From: Rhodocyclaceae bacterium
GTDB lineage: Bacteria; Pseudomonadota; Gammaproteobacteria; Burkholderiales; Rhodocyclaceae
Direction: 5' to 3'
Length of the DNA stretch: 5,790 nt
Assembly: GCA_013821865.1 (NCBI GenBank)
Contig: PNJM01000175.1
Coordinates: 1 to 5,790 of the forward strand
Program-made: the position numbers and the translations under genes
Shown: piece by piece, positions 1 through 5,790 of the stretch
Numbering within the stretch: position 1 is the stretch's first letter
How the letters are laid out: each line of letters starts with the position of its first letter
The notes under the pieces: generated by a model
What the model saw: only the letters and a program-made list of their open reading frames with translations
Databases searched by the model: none
Told to the model about the DNA's origin: nothing

Positions 1-447
1 GTCGAGGCCATGGTGCTGGCGATCGACGTCGAGCGCGAGCGCATTTCCCTCGGCATCAAGCAGCTCGAAGGCGACCCCTTCACCAATTTCATTGCCACGC
101 ACGACAAGAACAGCGTCGTCAAGGGCACGGTGAAGAGCGTCGATGCCAGGGGCGCCGTCATTCAGCTGGGCGAGGACATCGAAGGCTACCTGCGCGCCTC
201 CGAGGCCGCACGCGAGCGTGTCGAGGACCTGCGCACGATACTGAAGGAAGGCGACGCAGTCGATGCGATGATCATCAATGTGGACCGCAAGTCGCGTTCG
301 ATCAACCTGTCGATCAAGGCCAAGGATCAGGCCGAGCAGAACGAAGCGATGCAGAAGCTGCAGAGCGACACGTCCTCGGCCTCGAGCGGTACGACGAACC
401 TCGGCGCCCTGCTGAAAGCCAAGCTCGGCAATCCCCAGCAGCAATAA
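1..447 (+). CDS. rpsA: 30S ribosomal protein S1, C-terminal part (5' end outside window)
   Basis: S1 binds mRNA on the 30S subunit and helps load messages with weak Shine-Dalgarno sequences. The reading frame is already open at base 1 and gives 148 residues before the TAA at 445-447, so this is the 3' end of a gene that starts upstream. The first ~22 residues, with VERERISLGIKQL, are the end of an S1 (OB-fold) repeat. Residues ~38-106 form the last complete S1 repeat, including EGYLRASEAARERVEDL and VDRKSRSINLSIKAKD, as in the final repeat of E. coli S1. The tail after ~110 is Ser/Thr/Gln-rich and ends NPQQQ; such tails vary between species. The ATG at 10 is internal and not the true start. 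ihfB follows after 15 bases with no terminator between, so the two genes are probably co-transcribed. Identity is by recognition of conserved S1 sequence. Confidence 0.96.
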   Translation, partial: VEAMVLAIDVERERISLGIKQLEGDPFTNFIATHDKNSVVKGTVKSVDARGAVIQLGEDIEGYLRASEAARERVEDLRTILKEGDAVDAMIINVDRKSRSINLSIKAKDQAEQNEAMQKLQSDTSSASSGTTNLGALLKAKLGNPQQQ

Positions 448-462
448 CCTCGGCAGGCGAGC

Positions 463-747
463 ATGACCAAGTCGGAGCTGATTGCAAAGCTGGCGGGACG
501 GTTCCCCCAGCTCGTGGCCAAGGATGCCGATTACGCTGTCAAGATGATTCTCGATGCAATGACCGCCGCGCTCACGCGCGGCGATCGCATCGAGATTCGC
601 GGTTTCGGCAGCTTTGCCCTCAACTACAGGCCGCCGCGCGTCGGGCGCAACCCGAAATCGGGCGACAAGGTCCAGGTTCCCGAGAAGTACGTGCCGCACT
701 TCAAGGCGGGCAAGGAACTGCGCGAGCGCGTCGACCAGCTCGACTGA
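463..747 (+). CDS. ihfB: Integration host factor subunit beta
   Basis: IHF beta pairs with IHF alpha (encoded elsewhere) to form a DNA-bending nucleoid protein used in transcription, replication and recombination. The product is 94 residues, the usual family length. Helical N-terminus [11 protein letters not shown] is followed by the HU/IHF signature around residues 46-64 (RGFGSF through GRNPKSGD). Pro64 sits at the tip of the DNA-binding arm, where the family's intercalating proline is expected. Glu44 and Arg46 match the beta-subunit residues involved in sequence-specific contacts in E. coli IHF. The beta-type [10 protein letters not shown] near the C-terminus argues against plain HU. The start has a weak AGGCGAG-like ribosome site just upstream. 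The rpsA–ihfB order is widely conserved in proteobacteria. A strong intrinsic terminator follows 34 bases after the stop. Confidence 0.96.
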   Translation: MTKSELIAKLAGRFPQLVAKDADYAVKMILDAMTAALTRGDRIEIRGFGSFALNYRPPRVGRNPKSGDKVQVPEKYVPHFKAGKELRERVDQLD

Positions 748-781
748 CGATTCCGGTCGCGGCGCAAGCTGATTTGGAACG

Positions 782-810
782 GGCGGCGTCGGTTGATGCC
801 GCCTTTTTTT
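782..810 (+). terminator. Intrinsic terminator after ihfB, directly before lapA
   Basis: GGCGGCGTC (782-790) pairs with GATGCCGCC (795-803) to form a 9-bp GC-rich stem with one G·U pair and a GGTT loop (791-794). Seven T residues follow at 804-810. This is a textbook Rho-independent terminator for the rpsA–ihfB transcript. The T run ends only 11 bases before the preferred lapA start at 822, so there is little room for a separate lapA promoter after it. Transcription of lapA and the genes behind it may depend on read-through, or on a promoter upstream of the hairpin. Confidence 0.85.
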
Positions 811-821
811 CGCGGGGAATG

Positions 822-1085
822 ATGCGAGTACTGGTTTGGATGCTGCGAGCCACCCTGTTCGTCGTGCTGCTCGGCTTTGCCGTGAAGAACAGCAGCACGG
901 TGACCTTGCATTTCTTCTTCGACAGCGCCTGGCAACTGCCGCTGGTCGCCATCATGCTCATTTTTTTCGCTGCCGGCGCAACGGTGGGTGTCACCGCCGC
1001 CCTGGCAAGCTTCCTGCGCCAGCGACGCGAGATTGTCCGCCTGAAGCGAGAGGCGGAGGCAGCGGGAACCATCCGGCCGCAATGA
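822..1085 (+). CDS. lapA: LPS assembly protein LapA (DUF1049 / YciS family inner-membrane protein)
   Basis: LapA is a small inner-membrane partner of LapB; in E. coli the pair acts in LPS assembly and in controlling LpxC turnover. From the ATG at 822 the product is 87 residues, close to family size. A hydrophobic segment at ~3-21 ends in the family-typical AVKNSSTVTLHFFF. A second membrane segment lies at ~39-61, followed by a basic, coiled-coil-like cytoplasmic tail (FLRQRREIVRLKREAEAA). An adjacent ATG lies at 819, but GGGG at 814-817 fits 822 better, with a 4-base gap. A TTG start at 774 would put the terminator hairpin inside the gene and add a non-hydrophobic extension, so it is disfavoured. 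lapB starts 27 bases after the stop. Family and lapAB order are well supported; the exact start is less certain. Confidence 0.88.
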   Translation: MRVLVWMLRATLFVVLLGFAVKNSSTVTLHFFFDSAWQLPLVAIMLIFFAAGATVGVTAALASFLRQRREIVRLKREAEAAGTIRPQ

Positions 1086-1112
1086 CCGGTCTCACGTAAC
1101 GCAGCGGGGATG

Positions 1113-2288
1113 ATGGAATTCGAACTGTGGTGGCTGCTGGCGTTCCCGCTGTTCTTCGTGCTCGGCTGGGTGGCGGCGCGGGTCGATATCAGGCATGTCG
1201 TGCGCGAGTCGCGCGCCCTGCCCAAGTCCTACTTCAGGGGCCTCAACTTTCTCCTCAACGAGCAGCCTGACAAGGCGATCGACGCCTTCCTCGAGGCGGC
1301 CAAGGTTGATTCGGAGACGGCCGAGTTGCATTTCGCCCTCGGCAACCTGTTTCGCCGGCGCGGGGAGACCGACCGCGCCATCCGCATGCACCAGAACCTG
1401 ATCGACCGCGAGGGACTGAACGAGGAGCAGCGCCTGCATGCGCTGGCCGAACTGGGTCACGATTACCTCAAGGCCGGCCTGCTCGATCGCGCCGAGGAGA
1501 TATTCGTCCGCCTGCGCGGCACCAGCCACAACGAATCCGCGCTCAACTTCCTGCTCGAGATCTACCAGCAGGAGAAGGAATGGCGCAAGGCCATCGACAT
1601 CGCCCGCCAGCTGCCCGAGCATGCCGGCCACCTGTGGCAGAAGGAAATCGCCAACTTTTTTTGCGAGCTGGCCGCCGCCGAGATCAACAACTCCCGACCC
1701 GAGGAGGCGCGCAAGCTGATCGAGGAGGCGCTGTCCACCCATCGAAAATCAGTGCGGGCGACCATTCTGCTCGGCGACCTGCTTGCCGCCGGCGGCGACC
1801 TGGAGGGAGCGATCGACGCCTGGAAGCGCATCGAGCAGCAGAACCCCGTCTATATCGCGCTGGTCGCCGTGCGCCTGATGGACGCCTGCCGCAAGCTCGG
1901 CCGCGGCGAGCAGGGGCTCCAGCTGTTGCGTGCCTATCTCGAACAGCAGCCGTCGCTCGATCTCCTCGATGCCGTGTTCCAGTGGTCGCTCGACGTCGAG
2001 GGCCCCGAGGCCGCCTACCAGCTGGTGCGCGACGAATTGCGGCGCAATCCGACGCTGCTGGGCCTGGACAAGCTGCTCGAAGCGCAGATCCTGGTCGCGC
2101 CGCCCGAGCGGCGCGCCGACCTGGAACTGGTGAAGAATCTGATCCACAACCATACGCGCAAGGTGGCGCGCTACCGCTGCGACAATTGCGGCTTCAAGGC
2201 ACGCCAGTTCTACTGGCGCTGCCCGGGTTGCGGCGGCTGGGAAACCTATCCGCCGAAGCGGACGGAAGAGTTCGATTTAACGCCGTAG
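1113..2288 (+). CDS. lapB: LPS assembly protein LapB (TPR protein with C-terminal rubredoxin-like zinc domain)
   Basis: LapB (YciM) is an essential adaptor in E. coli that promotes FtsH degradation of LpxC, the committed enzyme of lipid A synthesis, and helps coordinate LPS assembly. The 391-residue product matches the usual ~390. Residues ~5-22 are a single N-terminal membrane anchor ([17 protein letters not shown]). From ~39 onward there are successive TPR helices, for example [20 protein letters not shown] and the next repeat containing [19 protein letters not shown]. The C-terminus holds a rubredoxin-like metal knuckle: CDNC (Cys356, Cys359) and CPGC (Cys370, Cys373), with the aromatic FYWR between. 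An ATG at 1110 directly precedes the chosen ATG at 1113; GGGG at 1106-1109 favours the second. The next gene begins 10 bases after the TAG stop. Confidence 0.95.
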   Translation: MEFELWWLLAFPLFFVLGWVAARVDIRHVVRESRALPKSYFRGLNFLLNEQPDKAIDAFLEAAKVDSETAELHFALGNLFRRRGETDRAIRMHQNLIDREGLNEEQRLHALAELGHDYLKAGLLDRAEEIFVRLRGTSHNESALNFLLEIYQQEKEWRKAIDIARQLPEHAGHLWQKEIANFFCELAAAEINNSRPEEARKLIEEALSTHRKSVRATILLGDLLAAGGDLEGAIDAWKRIEQQNPVYIALVAVRLMDACRKLGRGEQGLQLLRAYLEQQPSLDLLDAVFQWSLDVEGPEAAYQLVRDELRRNPTLLGLDKLLEAQILVAPPERRADLELVKNLIHNHTRKVARYRCDNCGFKARQFYWRCPGCGGWETYPPKRTEEFDLTP

Positions 2289-2293
2289 GGAGA
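2287..2293 (+). promoter_or_regulatory. Ribosome binding site that supports the TTG start of ugd
   Basis: AGGGAGA overlaps the last two bases of the lapB stop codon and lies 5 bases before the TTG at 2299. No ATG or GTG start exists in frame before the N-terminal nucleotide-binding loop (GTGYVGL), so this site and the TTG together define the start. The overlap with the lapB stop suggests translational coupling. Confidence 0.75.
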
Positions 2294-2298
2294 ACGAT

Positions 2299-3621
2299 TT
2301 GAAAATCACGGTTATCGGTACCGGCTATGTCGGCCTGGTCAGCGGCACCTGCCTTGCCGAGGTGGGCAACGACGTGCTCTGCCTCGATCTCGATGCGGAG
2401 AAAATCCGCATCCTGAATTCGGGCGGCATCCCGATCCACGAGCCGGGTCTGCTCGACATGGCCACGCGCAACCGCGCCGCCGGGCGCCTGCGTTTCACCA
2501 CCGACGTGGCGGAAGCCGTGAAGCACGGCCTGCTGCAGTTTATTGCCGTCGGCACTCCTCCCGGCGAGGATGGCTCGGCCGACCTGCAGTACGTCGTGGC
2601 CGCGGCGCGCTCGATCGGCCGCTACATGGACGGTTACAAGGTTGTCGTGGACAAGTCCACCGTCCCGGTCGGCACCGCCGACAGGGTGCGGGCCGCGATC
2701 GGCGAGGAACTGCAGGCACGCGGCCTGAAGACGGAGTTCAGCGTTGTTTCCAACCCCGAGTTCCTCAAGGAGGGCGCGGCGGTCGAGGATTTCATGCGGC
2801 CCGATCGCATCGTGGTCGGCGCCGACGACGCGCGCGCCGTCGATGCTATGCGCCAGCTTTACGCGCCGTTCCAGCGCAGTCACGAGCGCTTCATCGCCAT
2901 GGATGTGCGCTCGGCGGAACTGACGAAGTATGCGGCCAACGCCATGCTGGCGACGCGCATCTCCTTCATGAACGAGCTCGCCAATCTCGCCGAGAAGCTT
3001 GGCGCGGACATCGAGCTGGTGCGCCAGGGCATCGGCTCCGACCCGCGCATCGGCTACCAGTTCCTCTATCCCGGCTGCGGCTATGGCGGTTCCTGTTTCC
3101 CCAAGGACGTGCAGGCGCTGATTCGCACCTCGCACGACGCCGGCGGCGAACTGGTCGTCCTGCGCGCCGTGGAAGAGGCGAACGAGGCGCAGAAGCGCGT
3201 GCTCGGCCGCAAGATCGTGCGCCACTTCGGCGACTCCCTGAGCGGCCGCCGTTTTGCCCTGTGGGGCCTGGCCTTCAAGCCGAACACCGACGACATGCGC
3301 GAGGCGCCCAGCCGCGCCGTGATCGCCGACCTGCTGTCCCGCGGCGCCGAGATTGCCGCCTACGATCCCGTCGCGATGGACGAGGCGAAGCGCATTTTCG
3401 GCACCGAGAAGCGCGTCAGCTTCGCCGAGTCGCCGTCAGCCGCCCTCGACGGCGCCGATGCGCTGGTGATCGTCACCGAGTGGAAGGAATTCCGCAGCCC
3501 GGATTTCGACGAGATCAAGCGCCGCCTCAAGGCACCGTTGATTTTCGACGGGCGCAACCTCTACGACCCGGCTCAGATGCGCGCGGCGGGCATCCGGTAC
3601 CACGCGATCGGCAGGTTGTGA
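2299..3621 (+). CDS. ugd: UDP-glucose 6-dehydrogenase
   Basis: This cytoplasmic enzyme oxidises UDP-glucose to UDP-glucuronate with two NAD+. The product feeds acidic sugars of LPS, capsule or exopolysaccharide, or aminoarabinose. It is 440 residues, normal for the bacterial family. The Rossmann NAD loop is at ~5-13 (VIGTGYVGL), with the acidic end of the following strand at LDLD. The central-domain segment [18 protein letters not shown] contains conserved Lys210 and Asn214. The catalytic cysteine is Cys266 in GGSCFPKD. The C-terminal UDP-binding domain shows [18 protein letters not shown] is used as start. The gene lies 10 bases after lapB and overlaps hldA by one base (TGATG), indicating one operon. 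GDP-mannose dehydrogenases are related, but the GGSCFPKD region and overall sequence fit the UDP-glucose type; substrate is inferred. Confidence 0.93.
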   Translation: MKITVIGTGYVGLVSGTCLAEVGNDVLCLDLDAEKIRILNSGGIPIHEPGLLDMATRNRAAGRLRFTTDVAEAVKHGLLQFIAVGTPPGEDGSADLQYVVAAARSIGRYMDGYKVVVDKSTVPVGTADRVRAAIGEELQARGLKTEFSVVSNPEFLKEGAAVEDFMRPDRIVVGADDARAVDAMRQLYAPFQRSHERFIAMDVRSAELTKYAANAMLATRISFMNELANLAEKLGADIELVRQGIGSDPRIGYQFLYPGCGYGGSCFPKDVQALIRTSHDAGGELVVLRAVEEANEAQKRVLGRKIVRHFGDSLSGRRFALWGLAFKPNTDDMREAPSRAVIADLLSRGAEIAAYDPVAMDEAKRIFGTEKRVSFAESPSAALDGADALVIVTEWKEFRSPDFDEIKRRLKAPLIFDGRNLYDPAQMRAAGIRYHAIGRL

Positions 3622-4559
3622 TGGAGAAGCTTATGCTGCCCGACACCTCCGCCGCGCGCGTGCTGGTCGTCGGCGACGTCATGCTCGACCGCTACTGGTT
3701 CGGCGAGGTGAGCCGCATCTCGCCCGAAGCGCCGGTGCCGGTGGTGAAGATCGAGCGCACCGAGGAACGCCCCGGCGGCGCGGCCAACGTGGCGCGCAAC
3801 GTCGCGGCGCTGGGTGCCGGCGCCTCTCTCCTGTCCGTGGTGGGGGCCGACGAGGCCGGACAGTCGCTCGCTCGCCTCATGGCCGCCGAAGGCATCGAGA
3901 CCAGCCTGCACGAGGATGCCGATCTGTCGACCACCATCAAGCTGCGCGTCATCGGCCGCCAGCAGCAGCTGCTGCGCATCGATTTCGAAAGCTCGCCGAC
4001 GCACGAGGTGCTGCGCGCCAAGCTGGCCGACTTCGAGCGCCAGCTGCCGCGCTGCGGCGTGGTCGTGCTCTCGGACTATGGCAAGGGCGGCCTCGCCCAT
4101 ATCGGCGAGATGATCCGGCTGGCGCGCGCCGCCGGCAAGCCGGTGCTGGTCGATCCCAAGGGCGAGGACTACGCCCGCTACGCCGGCGCCACGCTGCTCA
4201 CACCCAATCGTTCGGAGTTCAGGCAGGTGGTCGGGCGCTGGTCGAATGACGCGGAACTCAAGGTCAAGGCCATGCGCTTGCGCGACGAGTTGGGCCTGGA
4301 GGCGCTGCTGGTCACGCGCAGCGAGGAGGGCATGACGCTGTTCCGCGGCTCGGAAGCGCTGCACGAGCCGGCGCAGGCGCGGGAGGTTTATGATGTGAGC
4401 GGCGCCGGCGACACGGTCATCGCCGCGCTGGCGGTGATGCTGGCGGCCGGGCTGGACCTGGGAGCGGCGATGCGCGTCGCCAACCGCGCCGCCGGCATCG
4501 TCGTCGGCAAGCTGGGCACCGCGGTGGTGCATCTCGACGAGCTGCGCTCGTCCGTTTGA
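3621..4559 (+). CDS. hldA: D-glycero-beta-D-manno-heptose-7-phosphate kinase (RfaE domain I only)
   Basis: The enzyme phosphorylates heptose 7-phosphate at C1 to the 1,7-bisphosphate, a step toward ADP-heptose for the LPS inner core. At 312 residues it is a PfkB/ribokinase-fold kinase alone; the E. coli bifunctional HldE is ~477. Visible motifs are [13 protein letters not shown] near the N-terminus, [10 protein letters not shown], the sugar-binding [27 protein letters not shown] (NxxE-type) and DVSGAGD with catalytic Asp264, then GKLGTAVV at the C-terminus. The nucleotidyltransferase half (rfaE2/hldC) is absent and must be encoded elsewhere. The start at 3621 overlaps the ugd stop and aligns with the E. 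coli N-terminus. An internal ATG at 3633 has GGAG (3623-3626) at good spacing and is a real alternative giving 308 residues. The frame stays open far upstream inside ugd, but that part is not this protein. Confidence 0.93.
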   Translation: MEKLMLPDTSAARVLVVGDVMLDRYWFGEVSRISPEAPVPVVKIERTEERPGGAANVARNVAALGAGASLLSVVGADEAGQSLARLMAAEGIETSLHEDADLSTTIKLRVIGRQQQLLRIDFESSPTHEVLRAKLADFERQLPRCGVVVLSDYGKGGLAHIGEMIRLARAAGKPVLVDPKGEDYARYAGATLLTPNRSEFRQVVGRWSNDAELKVKAMRLRDELGLEALLVTRSEEGMTLFRGSEALHEPAQAREVYDVSGAGDTVIAALAVMLAAGLDLGAAMRVANRAAGIVVGKLGTAVVHLDELRSSV

Positions 4560-4575
4560 TTATCGGGAATCACTC

Positions 4576-5568
4576 ATGTACTACATTGTCACAGGCGCGG
4601 CAGGGTTCATCGGCTCCAACCTGGTGAAGGCGCTCAACGAGCGCGGCATCACCGAGATCATCGCGGTCGACAACCTCACCAGGGCCGACAAGTACCGCAA
4701 CCTCGTCGATTGCGAGATCGCCGACTATCTCGACAAGCACGAATTCGCCGAGTGCATGGAGGCGGGCGATTTCGACGGCGCGGTCGAGGCCGTCCTGCAC
4801 CAGGGCGCCTGCTCCGACACCATGGAGCACAACGGCCAGTACATGATGGCCAACAACTATCGCTATTCAGTGGCGCTGCTCGACTTCTGCATGGACCAGG
4901 AAGTTCCGTATCTCTACGCCTCGTCGGCCTCCGTATATGGCGGCGGCAGCGTCTTCCGCGAGTCCCGCGAGCACGAGGGGCCGCTCAACGTATATGGCTA
5001 CTCGAAGTTTCTCTTCGACCAGGTGGTGCGCCGCCGCCTGCCGGAGGCCGCGTCGCAGATCGCCGGCTTCCGCTATTTCAACGTCTATGGCCCGCGGGAG
5101 CAGCACAAGGGGCGCATGGCCTCGGTCGCCTTTCACCTCTTCAACCAGTTCCAGGCCGAAGGCAGGGTGAAGCTGTTCGAGGGCTGCGACGGCTACGGCA
5201 ACGGCGAGCAGCAGCGCGACTTCGTCTTCATCGAGGACGTGGTCAAGGTCAACATGCATTTCCTCGAGAATCCCGACCTCTCCGGCATTTTCAACCTCGG
5301 CACGGGCCGCGCCCAGGCCTTCAACGACGTGGCCGTGGCCACGGTGAACGCCTGCCGCGCGGCGAAAGGCGAACCGGCGCTGTCGCTGGCGGAACTCGGC
5401 AACAAGGGCATGATCGAATACATCGCCTTCCCGGAAGCGCTCAAGGGCAAGTACCAGAGCTTCACCCAGGCCGACGTGTCGCTGCTGCGCCAGGCCGGCT
5501 ACGACGAGCCCTTCGCCACAGTGGAGGAAGGCGTATCGCGGTACGTGCAGTACCTCGCCGCGCGATAG
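4576..5568 (+). CDS. hldD: ADP-L-glycero-D-manno-heptose 6-epimerase
   Basis: HldD (RfaD) converts ADP-D-glycero-D-manno-heptose to the L-glycero form, the last step in making the heptose donor for the LPS inner core. It is an extended short-chain dehydrogenase of 330 residues, close to the usual ~310-330. The N-terminal Rossmann loop is [10 protein letters not shown] (~6-15). HQGACSDT follows the central strand. Ser116 (SSASVYGGG), Tyr140 and Lys144 (YGYSK), and Lys178 ([14 protein letters not shown]) all fall at the numbers known for the E. coli active site. [13 protein letters not shown] and [15 protein letters not shown] are further family motifs. GGGAA at 4565-4569 serves as a modest ribosome site 6 bases before the ATG. 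It lies 16 bases after hldA and is the last gene of the run; the region after it is repetitive and non-coding. Confidence 0.96.
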   Translation: MYYIVTGAAGFIGSNLVKALNERGITEIIAVDNLTRADKYRNLVDCEIADYLDKHEFAECMEAGDFDGAVEAVLHQGACSDTMEHNGQYMMANNYRYSVALLDFCMDQEVPYLYASSASVYGGGSVFRESREHEGPLNVYGYSKFLFDQVVRRRLPEAASQIAGFRYFNVYGPREQHKGRMASVAFHLFNQFQAEGRVKLFEGCDGYGNGEQQRDFVFIEDVVKVNMHFLENPDLSGIFNLGTGRAQAFNDVAVATVNACRAAKGEPALSLAELGNKGMIEYIAFPEALKGKYQSFTQADVSLLRQAGYDEPFATVEEGVSRYVQYLAAR

Positions 5569-5588
5569 GGTGGCTCCTTCTTGAAGAC

Positions 5589-5601
5589 CTCGCGGAGCGA
5601 G
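5589..5601. repeat. Small hairpin CTCGC-GGA-GCGAG after hldD
   Basis: A 5-bp stem (5589-5593 with 5597-5601) closes a GGA loop and directly abuts, sharing one base with, the larger hairpin at 5601. It is part of the structured 3' region of hldD. A function by itself cannot be claimed. Confidence 0.5.
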
Positions 5602-5643
5602 ACGGTTTGCCTGATGGCCTGAAAGGCCGTCAGGCAAACCGTT
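5601..5643. repeat. 20-bp near-perfect inverted repeat (strong hairpin) between hldD and the direct repeats
   Basis: Bases 5601-5620 pair with 5624-5643 around a GAA loop. Every position pairs; two of the twenty are G·U (5615/5629 and 5601/5643). There is no T run on either strand, so it is not a classical intrinsic terminator. The right arm ends inside the first three bases of the first direct repeat. Possible roles are a transcript end or stabiliser for the hld operon, or the end structure of an array transcribed from the right. The structure is seen directly; the function is inference. Confidence 0.85.
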
Positions 5644-5790
5644 CCGGCACCCCACCACCGGAACGCCTGATAGACTTCGGCGCTGGTTGCCATCAGGGTC
5701 ATCAACCGTTCCGGCACCCCACCACCGGAACGCCTGATAGACTTGCCGATCACCATTTCTCCATGGGAATCATTGTTCCGGCACCCCACC
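5641..5790. CRISPR. Putative CRISPR array edge: two full 37-base repeats, a third cut by the window end, two 30-base spacers
   Basis: Repeats lie at 5641-5677, 5708-5744 and 5775-5790 (first 16 bases only). The two full copies are identical over 37 bases, and the partial one matches 16 of 16. Spacers at 5678-5707 and 5745-5774 are both exactly 30 bases and share no evident similarity, giving a strict 67-base period. The repeat starts GTTCCGGCACCCC and ends GCCTGATAGACTT. GTTCCGG pairs with CCGGAAC (5641-5647 with 5658-5664) around the loop CACCCCACCA, leaving a 13-base tail. The first two copies also share AACC just upstream, but the third has CATT there, so the boundary is set at GTT. Against a firm call: only two full units are visible, no cas gene is in the window, the repeat lacks a GAAAC/GAAAG end, and no AT-rich leader is seen on the left. 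The leader, if any, is probably to the right, making transcription on the minus strand plausible. A non-CRISPR tandem repeat is the alternative. Confidence 0.65.

Noticed and set aside
774..821. Upstream TTG start for lapA adding 16 residues
   Set aside because: It would place the intrinsic terminator within the coding sequence and add a polar extension before a membrane segment that family members have at the very N-terminus.
2194..3225. Long open frame on the minus strand opposite ugd (and a similar one at 3573-4532 opposite hldA)
   Set aside because: The plus-strand genes are unmistakable by motif. Long antisense frames are expected in GC-rich coding DNA, and the predicted peptides are His/Ala/Arg/Gly-rich with no recognisable domain.
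3261..3620. Upstream extension of the hldA frame within ugd
   Set aside because: It is the +2 shadow of the ugd C-terminal domain. The kinase family sequence begins only after 3621.
5585..5621. Possible degenerate extra copy of the 37-base repeat left of 5641, suggested by GCCTGAT at 5609
   Set aside because: Alignment upstream of that word matches only about 5 of 24 positions, and the spacing to the next copy is 56 rather than 67.
5765..5772. GGGAATCA in the second spacer also occurs at 4565-4572 before hldD (possible self-targeting)
   Set aside because: Eight shared bases are too few to exceed chance, and the rest of the spacer does not match there.
5499..5789. Minus-strand open frame running through the repeat region
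   Set aside because: The 67-base period is not a multiple of three, so the repeat is read in different frames in successive copies. The frame also overlaps the hldD 3' end and has no recognisable protein features.
5641..5790. Integron attC array
   Set aside because: The stem begins with GTT and ends with AAC, which recalls attC ends, but no gene cassettes lie between copies and the 67-base spacing holds only 30 variable bases.

Overview
The window is a GC-rich, tightly packed chromosomal segment from a Gram-negative bacterium. The protein sequences and the order rpsA–ihfB–lapA–lapB–(UDP-glucose dehydrogenase)–heptose kinase–hldD suggest a betaproteobacterium, possibly of the Rhodocyclales. 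This placement rests on recognition only; no search was run.

Layout. Positions 1-447 are the 3' end of rpsA (ribosomal protein S1). After 15 bases comes ihfB (463-747), the beta subunit of integration host factor. A clear intrinsic terminator (782-810) then closes the rpsA–ihfB unit. Immediately after it starts a five-gene run on the + strand with gaps of 27 bases or less: lapA (822-1085), lapB (1113-2288), ugd (2299-3621, TTG start), a kinase-only heptose gene hldA/rfaE1 (3621-4559, one-base overlap with ugd) and hldD/rfaD (4576-5568). All five belong to envelope and lipopolysaccharide (LPS) biology. LapA and LapB sit in the inner membrane and control LPS amount. HldA and HldD make the ADP-heptose of the LPS inner core. 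Ugd makes UDP-glucuronate for acidic sugars of LPS or exopolysaccharide.

The last 222 bases (5569-5790) hold no credible gene but are highly structured. A 20-bp hairpin with a 3-base loop (5601-5643) leads straight into a 37-base direct repeat. The repeat occurs complete at 5641 and 5708 and as its first 16 bases at 5775, where the window ends. The period is exactly 67 bases, and the two 30-base intervals between repeats are unrelated. This looks like the edge of a CRISPR array continuing to the right. The repeat is atypical: it has a terminal stem, a 13-base tail and no GAAAC-like end. No cas gene lies inside the window, so subtype and activity cannot be judged, and a non-CRISPR tandem repeat remains possible.

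The gene part is ordinary housekeeping sequence. The right edge is the part most worth following up.
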